The notes under the pieces: model-generated
Databases searched by the model: none
What the model was told of the DNA's origin: nothing
What the model saw: only the letters and a program-made list of their open reading frames with translations
Made by a program: the position numbers and the translations under genes
Origin: Legionella donaldsonii
GTDB taxonomy: Bacteria > Pseudomonadota > Gammaproteobacteria > Legionellales > Legionellaceae
Assembly (NCBI RefSeq): GCF_900452385.1
Contig: NZ_UGOA01000001.1
Coordinates: 1 to 64,000 of the forward strand
Length of the DNA: 64,000 nt
Reading direction: 5' to 3'
Shown: piece by piece, positions 1 through 11,448 of the stretch
Position numbering within the stretch: the stretch's first letter is position 1
How the letters are laid out: every line of letters begins with the position of its first letter

Positions 1-1353
1 GTGTCTGCAAATGTTTGGCAGAAGTGTTTGGGGCTGTTAAAAGAGGAATACCCCGTTCAGCAATTCAATACCTGGTTACGCCCCTTACAAGCGGAAATAC
101 AGGATAATGGTCTTGTGTTGCTGGCTCCCAATCGTTTTGTAGTCGATTGGGTAAAGAAAAATTTTTATTCAAGAATCAAAGAGCTGGTTAGCCAATTTGG
201 TGGTGATACTGTTTCGATGGTTAGTATAGAGATTGGTACTAAAGTAGCCCAGCCTGTTGATACGGATGTTCAACCTTTAAAAACACAGACAAATACTGCC
301 AAGGTAATACCAAAGAAAGCGGCTGATTATAAGAACAGCTACCTTAATAAGAAGTTCCTTTTCGATAGTTTTGTTGAAGGTAACTCAAACCAATTAGCCC
401 GTGCTGCTTCCCTGCAAGTAGCTGAGCGTCCTGGTGATGCCTATAATCCTTTATTTATCTATGGTGGAGTGGGCTTAGGTAAAACTCACTTAATGCATGC
501 CATTGGTAATACTATCTTAAAAAATAATCCTGAAGCCAAGGTTCTTTACCTCCATTCCGAGCGCTTTGTGGCTGATATGGTCAAGGCATTACAAACGAAT
601 TCAATTAATGAATTTAAGCGTTTTTATCGTTCTCTCAATGCACTATTAATCGATGATATCCAATTTTTTGCTGGCAAAGATCGATCTCAGGAAGAGTTTT
701 TTCATACTTTCAATGCCTTATTGGAGGGACAGCAGCAAATTATTCTTACCTCTGATCGTTATCCAAAAGAGATTGAAGGGGTTGAAGAGCGTCTTAAATC
801 CCGTTTTGGCTGGGGATTAACTGTTGCTGTGGAGCCTCCAGAACTTGAAACGCGAGTCGCTATTTTAATTAGCAAGGCAGAGCAATCTAATATTGAACTT
901 CCCTATGAAGTTGCTTTTTTTATTGCGAAGCGTATTCGTTCCAATGTACGTGAGTTGGAAGGTGCGTTGCGTCGTGTTATTGCAAATGCTCATTTTACTG
1001 GCAAACCGATTACTATTGATTTTGTACACGAAGCTTTACGTGATCTGCTTGCGCTGCAAGATAAATTAGTTACCATTGAGAATATTCAAAAAACAGTTGC
1101 AGAGTACTATAAGGTCAAAGTTGCTGATTTATTATCCAAAAGACGGAGTCGTTCGATCGCTCGTCCGCGGCAAATGGCCATGGCTTTGGCAAAAGAGTTG
1201 ACTAATCACAGTTTACCTGAAATTGGCGATCATTTTGGTGGGCGCGATCACACCACTGTTATTCATGCATGCCGTAAAGTCAAAGAATTAATTCAGGATG
1301 AAACTGATTTTGCCGAAGACTACAAGAATTTAATGCGTACTTTGTCATCTTGA
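1..1353 (+). CDS. dnaA: Chromosomal replication initiator DnaA
   Basis: DnaA is the AAA+ ATPase that binds DnaA boxes at oriC, melts the origin and loads DnaB. The 450-residue protein has the usual four domains. An N-terminal oligomerisation domain (about 1-80) is followed by a short linker rich in Lys, Thr and Gln (about 85-110). The AAA+ core carries Walker A GGVGLGKT near residue 155 and Walker B LLIDDIQ near 215. The C-terminal helix-turn-helix holds the signature [13 protein letters not shown] near 409. The start is GTG at base 1, so the promoter and any oriC upstream lie outside the window. dnaN follows 10 bases after the TGA stop, the standard dnaA-dnaN-recF arrangement. Confidence 0.99.
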   Translation: MSANVWQKCLGLLKEEYPVQQFNTWLRPLQAEIQDNGLVLLAPNRFVVDWVKKNFYSRIKELVSQFGGDTVSMVSIEIGTKVAQPVDTDVQPLKTQTNTAKVIPKKAADYKNSYLNKKFLFDSFVEGNSNQLARAASLQVAERPGDAYNPLFIYGGVGLGKTHLMHAIGNTILKNNPEAKVLYLHSERFVADMVKALQTNSINEFKRFYRSLNALLIDDIQFFAGKDRSQEEFFHTFNALLEGQQQIILTSDRYPKEIEGVEERLKSRFGWGLTVAVEPPELETRVAILISKAEQSNIELPYEVAFFIAKRIRSNVRELEGALRRVIANAHFTGKPITIDFVHEALRDLLALQDKLVTIENIQKTVAEYYKVKVADLLSKRRSRSIARPRQMAMALAKELTNHSLPEIGDHFGGRDHTTVIHACRKVKELIQDETDFAEDYKNLMRTLSS

Positions 1354-1363
1354 GGGATTAACC

Positions 1364-2470
1364 ATGTTCGATCTGACTCTTACTAAAGAACAACTACTTA
1401 CTCCTTTGTTGACAGTTGCCGGTGCGGTTGATAAGAAACAATCTTTGGCTATTTTGTCTAATTTTTTGCTTTCCTTGAATGATAATCGTTTGTTTATAAC
1501 AGCGACTGATCTAGAGATGGAAATTACAGCGCTTATTAACTGCAATATGAGTCACTCCACAGGAAAGATAACGGTTCCTGCGAAAAAATTTATTGATATT
1601 ATTCGTTCGCTTGATGATGATGCCTGCCCAACGATTACGATGAAGGAGAGCACCGTCGTTATTAGTGCTGCGCGCAGTAAATTTAAACTTGCCACGTTGC
1701 CTGCGGATGATTTTCCCTCGAGCGAGAATGAAGTTAGCGAGGTTGAATTCTCCTTATCGCGTACTGATCTCATTCATTTGCTGCAATCTACCCATTTTGC
1801 TATGTCGCAACAGGATGTACGAGTTTTTTTAAATGGATTGCTTCTTGAGTTAGATGCAAATGCAATCACTGCGGTTGCTACTGATGGTCATCGCATGGCA
1901 GTATGTCGTTTACCTTGTGATTCCATCGTGTCGCATCATCGCTTTTTACTACCCAAGAAGGGTGTCCAGGAAATGCTTCGATTGCTCAATAATATATCAG
2001 ATGAGCAAATAGGCATTGCTGCCGGCAAGAATTACTTTAAATTGTCTAGCCAGGAATATACCTTCCAATCCAGACTGATTGAAGCCCGCTTTCCTCCCTA
2101 TGCCAAGGCTATTCCTAAAGAACAAGATAAATTTGTGCTCTTAGACCGTGATGTGCTTAAAAGGGCACTCGCTCGAATTGCTATTCTGGCTCATGAGAAG
2201 TCGCGTGCTGTGTTGCTGCATGTTCAACCGGCTCTCCTTACGTTAGTTGCAAATAATCAGGAACAAGAGGAAGCGATGGAGTCACTGGAAGCTCACACCG
2301 ATGGTAATGAATTAAAAATTGGAATTAATGCGGGCTACCTGCTTGATGTTTTAAATTTTGTTCCTGAAGGATTGATACGTTTATCAATGTCGACTACTGA
2401 TAGTAGTATTTTGGTTGAGTCAGTACAGGATGAACATTACCAATATGTTATCATGCCTATGAAATTATGA
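1364..2470 (+). CDS. dnaN: DNA polymerase III beta sliding clamp
   Basis: This is the ring-shaped processivity clamp that tethers DNA polymerase III and many repair proteins to DNA. Its 368 residues match the usual ~366-residue length of three repeated clamp domains. Recognisable sequence includes the N-terminal AGAVDKKQSLAILSN segment, ATDLEMEI near residue 47, ATDGHRMAV near 170 and the family's typical C-terminal YVIMPMKL. The ATG lies 10 bases after dnaA with a weak AGGG upstream. The stop overlaps the recF start as ATGA, so dnaN and recF are translationally coupled. Nothing unusual was seen. Confidence 0.99.
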   Translation: MFDLTLTKEQLLTPLLTVAGAVDKKQSLAILSNFLLSLNDNRLFITATDLEMEITALINCNMSHSTGKITVPAKKFIDIIRSLDDDACPTITMKESTVVISAARSKFKLATLPADDFPSSENEVSEVEFSLSRTDLIHLLQSTHFAMSQQDVRVFLNGLLLELDANAITAVATDGHRMAVCRLPCDSIVSHHRFLLPKKGVQEMLRLLNNISDEQIGIAAGKNYFKLSSQEYTFQSRLIEARFPPYAKAIPKEQDKFVLLDRDVLKRALARIAILAHEKSRAVLLHVQPALLTLVANNQEQEEAMESLEAHTDGNELKIGINAGYLLDVLNFVPEGLIRLSMSTTDSSILVESVQDEHYQYVIMPMKL

Positions 2471-3537
2471 GTCTTGCCCATTTGCAGATCAACAACCTTC
2501 GTAATATTGAATCTGCACGTTTGGATCTTCACCCTCATCTCAATATTATTGTTGGTGCTAATGGTAGTGGAAAGACTTCTTTTTTAGAGGCTATTTACCT
2601 TTTGGGCAGTGGCCACTCTTTTCGCACAAGAGAAATTTCACCCCTGGTGAGAGAGTCATCTGACTGTCTGACGGTTTTTGCCAGAGCGGATGATGAACAA
2701 ACGGTCAGTATACAGAAATCTCTTCTTTCGCCAACACAAGTTCGTATTAATTCATCTCCTTGTCAAAGTAGTAGTGAATTAGCTTATTTTTTGCCTTGTC
2801 AGGTTTTTTACCAGGATATTTTTCAGATTATTGATGCCGGTCCATCTATCCGTCGTAGTTTATTGGATTGGGGATTGTTTCACGTGAAACAAGCGTATCA
2901 TTCGTTATGGAAAGACTTTCGAAGAGTACTAAAACAAAGAAATAGTCTGTTACGGCAAAAAGCATCCCCAAGGCAGCTAGTACCCTGGGATAACCTGCTG
3001 GTAACGCTCTCTGAACAGTTAGACAACTTACGCGGGCAATATTTTGTTGAACTCAATAGAGAGTTCCAACTTTTATTAAGCCAGCTCACAGAGCTTAAAG
3101 CATCCCTGGCTTACTATAAAGGATGGGATAGACGAGGGAGCGGCAAACACTTATCAGTCGTCCTAACTGATAGCTATGAGAGTGACCTATATCGACAATT
3201 TACGCAGTACGGGGCACATCAAGCCGATCTGATTGTGAATTGTGATAATTTGCAAGCGAAGCAGTATCTGTCACGTGGGCAACAAAAAATTATTCTCTTT
3301 GCATTAAAACTGGCACAGGCAAAATTAATAACTAAACGTTGTCTTTATCTCTGCGATGATATTTCTTCGGAATTAGATCAATCACATATTAATAATTTAT
3401 TTAAACTAATTAAAACAATTCCGGGACAATTCTTCATTACCTGTATTAATTTTGACAGCCTTTTTGTTGAGAACAAATGGATTAATTACAACATTTTTTC
3501 TATTAAAAATGGCCATTTCACATGCACGGAAATTTGA
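2467..3537 (+). CDS. recF: DNA replication and repair protein RecF
   Basis: RecF is an SMC-like ATPase that acts with RecO and RecR to load RecA at single-strand gaps. The 356-residue protein shows Walker A GANGSGKTSF near residue 33, the ABC-type signature LSRGQQKI near 269 and a Walker B region LYLCDDISSELD near 298, where Asp replaces the more usual Glu after the first Asp. It overlaps dnaN by four bases. The coding sequence contains a perfect 16-bp parS centromere at 2876-2891, read through as Leu-Phe-His-Val-Lys-Gln, so the segment serves both protein and partition complex. In many gammaproteobacteria gyrB follows directly, but here another gene is inserted. Confidence 0.98.
   Translation: MSLAHLQINNLRNIESARLDLHPHLNIIVGANGSGKTSFLEAIYLLGSGHSFRTREISPLVRESSDCLTVFARADDEQTVSIQKSLLSPTQVRINSSPCQSSSELAYFLPCQVFYQDIFQIIDAGPSIRRSLLDWGLFHVKQAYHSLWKDFRRVLKQRNSLLRQKASPRQLVPWDNLLVTLSEQLDNLRGQYFVELNREFQLLLSQLTELKASLAYYKGWDRRGSGKHLSVVLTDSYESDLYRQFTQYGAHQADLIVNCDNLQAKQYLSRGQQKIILFALKLAQAKLITKRCLYLCDDISSELDQSHINNLFKLIKTIPGQFFITCINFDSLFVENKWINYNIFSIKNGHFTCTEI
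2876..2891. promoter_or_regulatory. parS partition site (inside recF)
   Basis: The 16 bases match the canonical ParB-binding parS palindrome TGTTTCACGTGAAACA at every position. The site lies within the recF reading frame, about 2.9 kb from the start of dnaA. Clustering of parS near the origin is typical of chromosomal ParABS systems. parA and parB are not in this window. Confidence 0.92.
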
Positions 3538-4481
3538 GGCAAAATAGTGAATTTAGTGCATTAACCACAAGTGATATCATGAGTATTGATTTAGCATCAC
3601 TAAAGGAATTATTTGACTTCCTTGAAGCACGGCTTATTAAAAATGATACGAAAGCCAGAGAAAAAGTGTATGGATTACACGATTCCCTGACGTTATCCAT
3701 TTCAAAAAAACTTGCTTCGGAAGTAGCCGAAGCACAACAAGCAGTATTGGAAATGAGTGGAAATTTACCCACAAGATATAAGGGAGTCAATCTGCAAAAT
3801 GAGAAAGCGGAACTGCTAGAGAATATCAATCTAGCAATCAAAGCGATTTGCACGTATGAAGCTTTAATATTTTGCGTCATGAGTGCATTTCGGCAGGGAC
3901 TTAATGGCTGTCAGGAACATGCCACCCTGGTCAGTTTGGCGCTATTGAGCCTTTATGGTGTTAATAAGGGGCCTCATGTTGAAAATACAATGCTTGAGAT
4001 TCACGGTACTCCCTATAATCATGAATTTGTTGTCTTTGAACGAGCAGCAGGGAGCATACTGGATGACGTTTCCAGTTGGGGTAACTGCCTTGTTATAGAC
4101 TCCTATGGACACTGGTTTGCCGGTATCAATAACTTGCCTGCTGCCACTGCCATAGCCAATTTTTTGCAGGATAAAATTCATAGCAGACTGACTATCTCTG
4201 TTTTCCACGATAATAAAATGAAGTTGCATTTACTCCATCGTTATCAGAGTGATCCTGAGCACCCCTTCCATACTATTGAAAAGGTGAGCTTAAAGGTACT
4301 GACAGATCATGTTACCAGTTTTGTTGAAAACGCAATGACAAAATTGGGTTTGCCAAGATTAAAGGTACTTTCCTCGCCAACCTCGTGCGTCGATTCACTC
4401 TTTGCACCTACTAACTCACTGGCAGGTGGACCTGCTATCGTGCCCAGGGTCGAAGCAGAGCGTAATTTACAATTTAGCTAA
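3522..4481 (+). CDS. Putative transglutaminase/papain-like cysteine enzyme, candidate effector
   Basis: This is an unrecognised 319-residue protein inserted between recF and gyrB. A Cys-His-Asp order typical of the transglutaminase-like/papain fold is visible. Cys130 sits in GCQEHATLVSLALLS, the start of a hydrophobic helix. His167 sits in NHEFVVF, a beta strand. Asp193 sits in CLVIDSYGHWF. The spacing and flanking patterns resemble bacterial transglutaminase-like cysteine proteases, but this is motif reading only. There is no signal peptide or membrane segment. The ATG at 3522 overlaps recF by 16 bases and has no good ribosome site, and an in-frame ATG at 3579 (residue 20) is an alternative start. 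A Dot/Icm effector role is an inference from the genus and the lack of a housekeeping homologue. Confidence 0.75.
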   Translation: MHGNLRQNSEFSALTTSDIMSIDLASLKELFDFLEARLIKNDTKAREKVYGLHDSLTLSISKKLASEVAEAQQAVLEMSGNLPTRYKGVNLQNEKAELLENINLAIKAICTYEALIFCVMSAFRQGLNGCQEHATLVSLALLSLYGVNKGPHVENTMLEIHGTPYNHEFVVFERAAGSILDDVSSWGNCLVIDSYGHWFAGINNLPAATAIANFLQDKIHSRLTISVFHDNKMKLHLLHRYQSDPEHPFHTIEKVSLKVLTDHVTSFVENAMTKLGLPRLKVLSSPTSCVDSLFAPTNSLAGGPAIVPRVEAERNLQFS

Positions 4482-4513
4482 ATTACTCATTTCTGCAGGA
4501 AGGAATAGTAAGC

Positions 4514-4529
4514 TGTTTCACGTGAAACA
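4514..4529. promoter_or_regulatory. parS partition site (upstream of gyrB)
   Basis: A second exact copy of the palindrome TGTTTCACGTGAAACA lies in the gap between the inserted gene and gyrB, 1.6 kb from the copy in recF. The flanking bases differ from the first site, so this is an independently conserved site and not part of a duplicated block. Confidence 0.92.
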
Positions 4530-4603
4530 GGAAAATGGCTGGGGGGGGGAAACTCAGCATAAGTATGGCAAGATGAATCATACAAAATGGCTTCAACTAG
4601 TGG

Positions 4604-4609
4604 TATAAT
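4604..4609 (+). promoter_or_regulatory. Possible -10 element of gyrB promoter
   Basis: A perfect TATAAT stands 38 bases before the gyrB start codon. No convincing -35 hexamer is placed 16-18 bases upstream; the nearest candidate is a poor TACAAA. The assignment rests on the -10 match and position only. Confidence 0.45.
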
Positions 4610-4631
4610 AGCCAATTTGTTACAGCCATAG

Positions 4632-7064
<2,433 letters not shown>

Positions 7065-7079
7065 AAGATACCTGTACCA

Positions 7080-7112
7080 GGCAGAAAGTAGTTTTTATAG
7101 CAACCTTCTGCC
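7080..7112 (+). terminator. Weak hairpin after gyrB
   Basis: Arms GGCAGAA (7080-7086) and TTCTGCC (7106-7112) pair perfectly around a 19-base loop, 16 bases after the gyrB stop. There is no clear U-tract, only a T-rich AATTTCTT, so efficiency is uncertain. Confidence 0.35.
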
Positions 7113-7206
7113 AATTTCTTCAATGGTATGAATCTATTGGCAATCCAGGTTAAATTGACCTACGTCATGGCTGGTTTTCACAATTGAGATGGCTTAAAAC
7201 GATAGT

Positions 7207-7881
7207 ATGCGTATTAAGGATAAAAACGACCCACTCTATTGGCCAAATATACCCAAAGAGAAATTAATACTTCTACGCAGTGGTAGCTATACGAATGCCC
7301 GTGTATTCAGGTATACCTGGGGAGGGGTAGAGCTAACAATAAAGAGTTTTGAACATTGTCCCTGGTGGATAAAATGCTTAGTGGCGAGAACAGTTGCCAG
7401 AATTGAATATCATTGTTTAAATCGGCTTATGGGACTCGCTGGTATTACGAGCAGGGTTTTACTTCTTGATGGATACACAGTCGCTTTTTCTTATATATCC
7501 GGTGAGTCTCTTAGAAAGATTCATAGAAATAGGCAACGCCTTCCAAAAAGTTTTTTTATGGAAATGGAAAAGAGAGTGCGGGCTATGCATTGTAGAGGTC
7601 AAGTGCATTTAGATTTAAGAAATCTGGGTAATGTTATTCATGGAGAAGATGGAGCACCCTATCTAATTGACTTTCAATCCAGTCTAAGAACGAACTACCT
7701 GCCTAAGAAATTACGGACAGTATTGGAAAATTTTGATATTTCAGGTGTTTATAAATGCTGGAAGTTACTTTGTGAAGAACCTTTAGACCCGCAAAGAGAA
7801 CAGTTATTACATAAATTCACTAAGCTCAGGCGCTTTTGGATCTTTAAAAAAACACAGCGCATAATAAAAAATTTCCTATGA
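7207..7881 (+). CDS. LPS-core kinase-like protein (WaaP/RIO-type fold)
   Basis: This 224-residue protein has a minimal protein-kinase-like core. A catalytic-loop motif VHLDLRNLGNV near residue 136 and a metal-binding LIDFQ near 153 match the HxDLxxxN and DF(x) motifs of the WaaP/Kdo-kinase and RIO-like families. The glycine-rich N-lobe is degenerate (RSGSYTNARVF near 26). The basic, aromatic C-terminus is consistent with a membrane-peripheral enzyme. It overlaps the next gene, a GT9 glycosyltransferase, by four bases (ATGA), which supports a role in phosphorylating a core sugar. Family membership is inferred from motifs, and the substrate is unknown. Confidence 0.75.
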   Translation: MRIKDKNDPLYWPNIPKEKLILLRSGSYTNARVFRYTWGGVELTIKSFEHCPWWIKCLVARTVARIEYHCLNRLMGLAGITSRVLLLDGYTVAFSYISGESLRKIHRNRQRLPKSFFMEMEKRVRAMHCRGQVHLDLRNLGNVIHGEDGAPYLIDFQSSLRTNYLPKKLRTVLENFDISGVYKCWKLLCEEPLDPQREQLLHKFTKLRRFWIFKKTQRIIKNFL

Positions 7882-8966
7882 AGATATTGGTCATACAGCA
7901 CAAAGCAATCGGTGATGTATTAGTTGGCAGTATACTTTGCGATAATTTGCGTAGAGGACTTCCTACAGCAAAAATAGACTATTTAATTCATGAGGCGACG
8001 GAATCAGTATTACGTGGTAACAAAAGTATTGATCGCTTAGTCCTATTCAGACGCAAACACAGAAAAAGCAAAATAGAGTTTTTAAAATTAGCATTTGCGA
8101 TAAGAAAACGAAATTATGATTTAATCATTGATGCTTATTCGAAACTGGAAAGCTGGATTATTGTTCTGCTTAGCGGGGCAAATAGACGCATTTCACACAA
8201 AAAAAGGGCAAGAAATTTTTTATATACCGATCCTGTCCCCTTTGCGCGATTTTCTCATCCTCATCTCGGCGTGATCATTCAGAAAAAGCTATCCTTACTC
8301 AATCCCTTATCATTGAATATTGATTTGGATCCAGTACCCAAAATTTTTTTGACTCCCAATGAAAGAAAAAAAGCAGAAGAACTGTTTATAAAACATGAAG
8401 TAAAAATAACGCGGAAAACAATTATGGTTAGTTTGCTGGGTAGTTCTGCCAGGAAAACGTATCCATTAGATTATATGCTTGTCTTAATTAATGAAATTGC
8501 AAAAAACTATGATGTGAATATTTTATTCAACTACCTTCCCCAACAAGCTAGCCAGGCAAGTTACGTTTATAATGGTTGTACAAAGACTACAAAAGCAAAG
8601 CTTTCTTTTAATTTAATAGGGCAAGATTTAAGGGAGTTTATTATTATCATGGACCAATGCGATCTGATTGTGGGAAATGAAGGAGGGGCTGTTAATATAG
8701 CCAAAGCACTCAATAAACCCTCGTTTTCAATTTTTTCACCCGCAATCTCCAAAAAAGATTGGGCTACCTTTGAAGATGGCATTAGAAATGTATCCATTAG
8801 TATGGAAGATTTTAAGCCAGAACTAATTAACAACAAATCCTATCGACGATTAAAACAAGAGAGTCTTCAGCTTTATGAACACTATCTCCCTGAACTAATC
8901 ATTCCCAAGCTACACACCTTTCTGCAAAGGCATTTAGAAATTTTAACTGACTCTCTAAACCAGTAA
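7878..8966 (+). CDS. Glycosyltransferase family 9 (heptosyltransferase-like)
   Basis: The N-terminus KILVIQHKAIGDVLVGSIL and the later GQDLREFIIIMDQCDLIVGNEGG, followed by A-ALNKPSFSIFSP, match the GT9 ADP-heptose:LPS heptosyltransferase pattern of two Rossmann-like domains. Family members transfer heptose to Kdo or to the first heptose of the inner core at the cytoplasmic membrane face. Length (362) is normal. It is translationally coupled to the upstream kinase-like gene and converges on the Stealth gene with a gap of four bases. WaaC, WaaF and WaaQ cannot be told apart here. Legionella core is heptose-poor, so the true donor may differ. Confidence 0.87.
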   Translation: MKILVIQHKAIGDVLVGSILCDNLRRGLPTAKIDYLIHEATESVLRGNKSIDRLVLFRRKHRKSKIEFLKLAFAIRKRNYDLIIDAYSKLESWIIVLLSGANRRISHKKRARNFLYTDPVPFARFSHPHLGVIIQKKLSLLNPLSLNIDLDPVPKIFLTPNERKKAEELFIKHEVKITRKTIMVSLLGSSARKTYPLDYMLVLINEIAKNYDVNILFNYLPQQASQASYVYNGCTKTTKAKLSFNLIGQDLREFIIIMDQCDLIVGNEGGAVNIAKALNKPSFSIFSPAISKKDWATFEDGIRNVSISMEDFKPELINNKSYRRLKQESLQLYEHYLPELIIPKLHTFLQRHLEILTDSLNQ

Positions 8967-8970
8967 GCAA

Positions 8971-10020
8971 TTAATCTGGAATACACGCTTCCACCGGTTG
9001 GTTAGCCAGGAAGGAATCCAAAGAGCCGACTCTTTTGTCAAGCCAGGAAAAAAGGGTGTTCTGTGTTAACAAAGGCACGCTATCGAGACTTTGTATACAA
9101 ACAAAAGCGACATTGTTATCCCTGTCAGCATCGGCAAGTTGCCGTTTTACATGCCGCAAGGATTGTGCGGATAATTTCAACTGCAAACAACGTAATTTAT
9201 CTTCAAAGACAACATTATTTTTTGCAATTTCAAGATGAGAGGCAAGGGCAGTTGTCAGAAATTGTTCGGCATGGCGGAAACGAAAATTAATATTAAACGC
9301 TAATTGTTCGACATGGTTAGAAAAATAATTTGCCAGCGTCGAAAGGCGAAGACTATGCGGGCTGTGATAGAGGTAGAAATAGTTCTCTGTATGGCCGAGC
9401 AATTGTGCTGCTTTTATTTGTGCTAATGAGTGTTTAGGAACATGTACTTTCTTAGGACGATATTTTTGTTTAAACGCTTTCAATGCCATTCGTATTCGGT
9501 AATACAAGCTATGCGGTTGTTGCTTTTTCCACTCACCGCGCAATACCACCTTGTTATAGTGAAAAAAATTCTCCGGGGAGACCGGTCTGATAAGAAAAAA
9601 ATCATCGTTGAGGTAGAGAAATTTTTCCGCTAACCCAGGAATACGCCAGAGCAGAGACTCTATTGTCCTGCTATTAAAAGTAGGCAGAGCATCGGAAAAT
9701 TCAGAAAAAATTACTTTATGATCGATAAGATGAATTCGATGCTCATAGTCAGTCCCGGCAAATTTGCTAAGTAATGCCGGTGTTTGGTTATCAGTAACCA
9801 AGTAGATATGCCTTAGCCAGGGTGCAAAACGAAACAGCGAAACAAGACAGAATTCGAGTTCACCGACCTCTCCAAAGCGCGTTGGGCTTATTGCTTCCTC
9901 ATGAACGAATGTGGTTTGCGTCAAATAATGGAGGAGCTTTTGCTTATAAATAGGTTCATTTCCGTTAACCCAAGTAATCACCGCGTCAATAATTTCTGGT
10001 TGCAAATGATTAGAACGCAT
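8971..10020 (-). CDS. Stealth-family sugar-phosphate transferase
   Basis: The 349-residue protein carries the Stealth conserved regions. CR1 is DAVITWVNGNEP near residue 11. CR2 includes GEVGELEFCLVSLFRFAPWLRHIYLVTDNQ (positions about 50-79) and FNSRTIESLLWRIPGL, followed by FLYLNDDFFL near 138. Family members are hexose- or GlcNAc-1-phosphate transferases for capsule and teichoic-type polymers, related to animal GlcNAc-1-phosphotransferase. The acidic NDDFF is the expected metal site. No transmembrane segment is seen. It is transcribed divergently from the porin at 10260. A role in modifying surface polysaccharide is inferred from family and neighbours. Confidence 0.85.
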   Translation of the reverse strand: MRSNHLQPEIIDAVITWVNGNEPIYKQKLLHYLTQTTFVHEEAISPTRFGEVGELEFCLVSLFRFAPWLRHIYLVTDNQTPALLSKFAGTDYEHRIHLIDHKVIFSEFSDALPTFNSRTIESLLWRIPGLAEKFLYLNDDFFLIRPVSPENFFHYNKVVLRGEWKKQQPHSLYYRIRMALKAFKQKYRPKKVHVPKHSLAQIKAAQLLGHTENYFYLYHSPHSLRLSTLANYFSNHVEQLAFNINFRFRHAEQFLTTALASHLEIAKNNVVFEDKLRCLQLKLSAQSLRHVKRQLADADRDNNVAFVCIQSLDSVPLLTQNTLFSWLDKRVGSLDSFLANQPVEACIPD

Positions 10021-10169
10021 GAATGTTCCTTTTAAGCTCGACTAAATCGGACAAGTGTATGCAGCCCTTTGAAAGAGCTAGAGCATAGCGCCAAAGTAGT
10101 TTTTAACAAAGAAAATTAATCAGCGATTTAATTTTGTCACCCTGCCAATTTTCGCGCTGAAAAAGAGTG

Positions 10170-10198
10170 TTGGATAGAAAAAATAAAGCTGCTATGAT
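10170..10198 (+). promoter_or_regulatory. Sigma-70-type promoter of the porin gene
   Basis: TTGGAT (10170-10175) and TATGAT (10193-10198) are separated by exactly 17 bases, 62 bases before the porin ATG. Each hexamer has five of six consensus bases or nearly so. The rest of the 239-base divergent gap shows nothing further. Confidence 0.6.
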
Positions 10199-10259
10199 GC
10201 CTAAGCCTTTCCGGGATCTAGACTTGTTATTTTGACTGAATTAAAGGAGTAAATCAGAT

Positions 10260-11327
10260 ATGTACAGTAAGTTAAGCACTTTTTCTGTGTTGCTTTTAAC
10301 TGCGCTAAACACCACAAATTTGTACGCTGGGACAGTCGGAAACGTAGAAAAGGAACCAGCACCCCCAGGATATTCTTTGAGCGTGACCCCTTTCTACGGT
10401 GCAATTAATGATGAGGGGATTCGCAAATTATATATGGCAAAAACAATTGGTAGCGGAAATAATACCACTTATGTAAAAACCCATTTTCCTGATAACGATT
10501 CCAATTGGGGTATTGCTGCTAGTGCAGGTTATCGCTTCAACCCATTTAATGATGTTGTTTTAAGTTATTCTTATTTATCAACGAGAGGGCGAAGGGATGT
10601 TTACAACACAACAACGCCCGGAGTACTCGTTAATACTTTATCGCAGATTGCCAATTTTGGTGCTCAGAACTTAAATGGCGCCGCAGTGGCTTCAGTGAAG
10701 ACAAAATTCTCCTACCAAACAGGTGATTTAATTACTCGTCGGTTTTTTAATGCAGAAAATTACGAAAATATTCAATTTTCCCGATTTTTTGGTATTAAGG
10801 CGGCCTATTTTACCAAACGGTTTGATGCTGTTTACGCGGGGACCATAATACCGAATTTTGGCGCTAGCGAGCCTGTTCGAGATGGGATTAATTACGAGGC
10901 CAAATATTATGGTATCGGTCCGCGGATTGGTATGGGTGCGCGATGGTTTTTTAACCGTTATATAAGTCTAGGTGGTGATGTTTCAGCCTCTTTGCTGGTT
11001 GGTGCTTATGATAATGAGTGGCGCGAAACACTGACAACTAATTTTCCCATAGGGTCCCTGCCTGCGAACGGTATTTATCAATTTAACCAAGCAACAGACT
11101 CTAACGTTTGGATCGCACCTGTTTTAGCAGGTAATATCTCTGTCGCAGGTAATTTTGATGTACCCAATAACAGTATCTTCCAAATCGAGGGGGGGATTGG
11201 TTCAGAGCAATACTTGCCCCAGTTAAATGCTGATTCCTATTCACACCCCGAAAATGCCAATAAATTACGTATAAATCAGCATTTTATGGTAAGAAATATT
11301 TTTATAAAACTTAGCTATTTTTGTTAA
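10260..11327 (+). CDS. Legionella-type outer membrane porin (MOMP family)
   Basis: The N-terminus is a cleavable signal peptide (about residues 1-23, ending LYAG). The remainder is rich in alternating aromatic and polar beta strands, and the chain ends in an aromatic-containing KLSYFC. Features such as GIAASAGYRFNPFNDVVLSY and GIGPRIGMGARWFFNRYISLGGD match the Legionella major-outer-membrane-protein family, which form porins and act as adhesins in L. pneumophila. The 355-residue length is close to that of other family members. The gene has its own promoter and is followed by a strong hairpin, so it is probably monocistronic. It may be one of several paralogues and not the principal porin. Confidence 0.85.
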   Translation: MYSKLSTFSVLLLTALNTTNLYAGTVGNVEKEPAPPGYSLSVTPFYGAINDEGIRKLYMAKTIGSGNNTTYVKTHFPDNDSNWGIAASAGYRFNPFNDVVLSYSYLSTRGRRDVYNTTTPGVLVNTLSQIANFGAQNLNGAAVASVKTKFSYQTGDLITRRFFNAENYENIQFSRFFGIKAAYFTKRFDAVYAGTIIPNFGASEPVRDGINYEAKYYGIGPRIGMGARWFFNRYISLGGDVSASLLVGAYDNEWRETLTTNFPIGSLPANGIYQFNQATDSNVWIAPVLAGNISVAGNFDVPNNSIFQIEGGIGSEQYLPQLNADSYSHPENANKLRINQHFMVRNIFIKLSYFC

Positions 11328-11335
11328 TCATACTT

Positions 11336-11365
11336 GAGCATGGCTTGATCAATCGAGCCATGCTC
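11336..11365 (+). terminator. Hairpin after porin gene
   Basis: Perfect 10-base arms GAGCATGGCT (11336-11345) and AGCCATGCTC (11356-11365) flank a 10-base loop, eight bases after the porin stop. The following CACTTCTTTC is only moderately T-rich. Confidence 0.6.
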
Positions 11366-11448
11366 CACTTCTTTCATCAAACAATAGCGATAAAATTTCT
11401 GAGTTTACATGAATGATTTTTGCCTTTCTGAGTGAAGTGTAGCGTTGT

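Noticed and set aside
4402-4608. 68-codon plus-strand frame before gyrB
   Set aside because: It overlaps the upstream gene in another frame, has no ribosome site, and its apparent coding sequence is the parS site and flanks.
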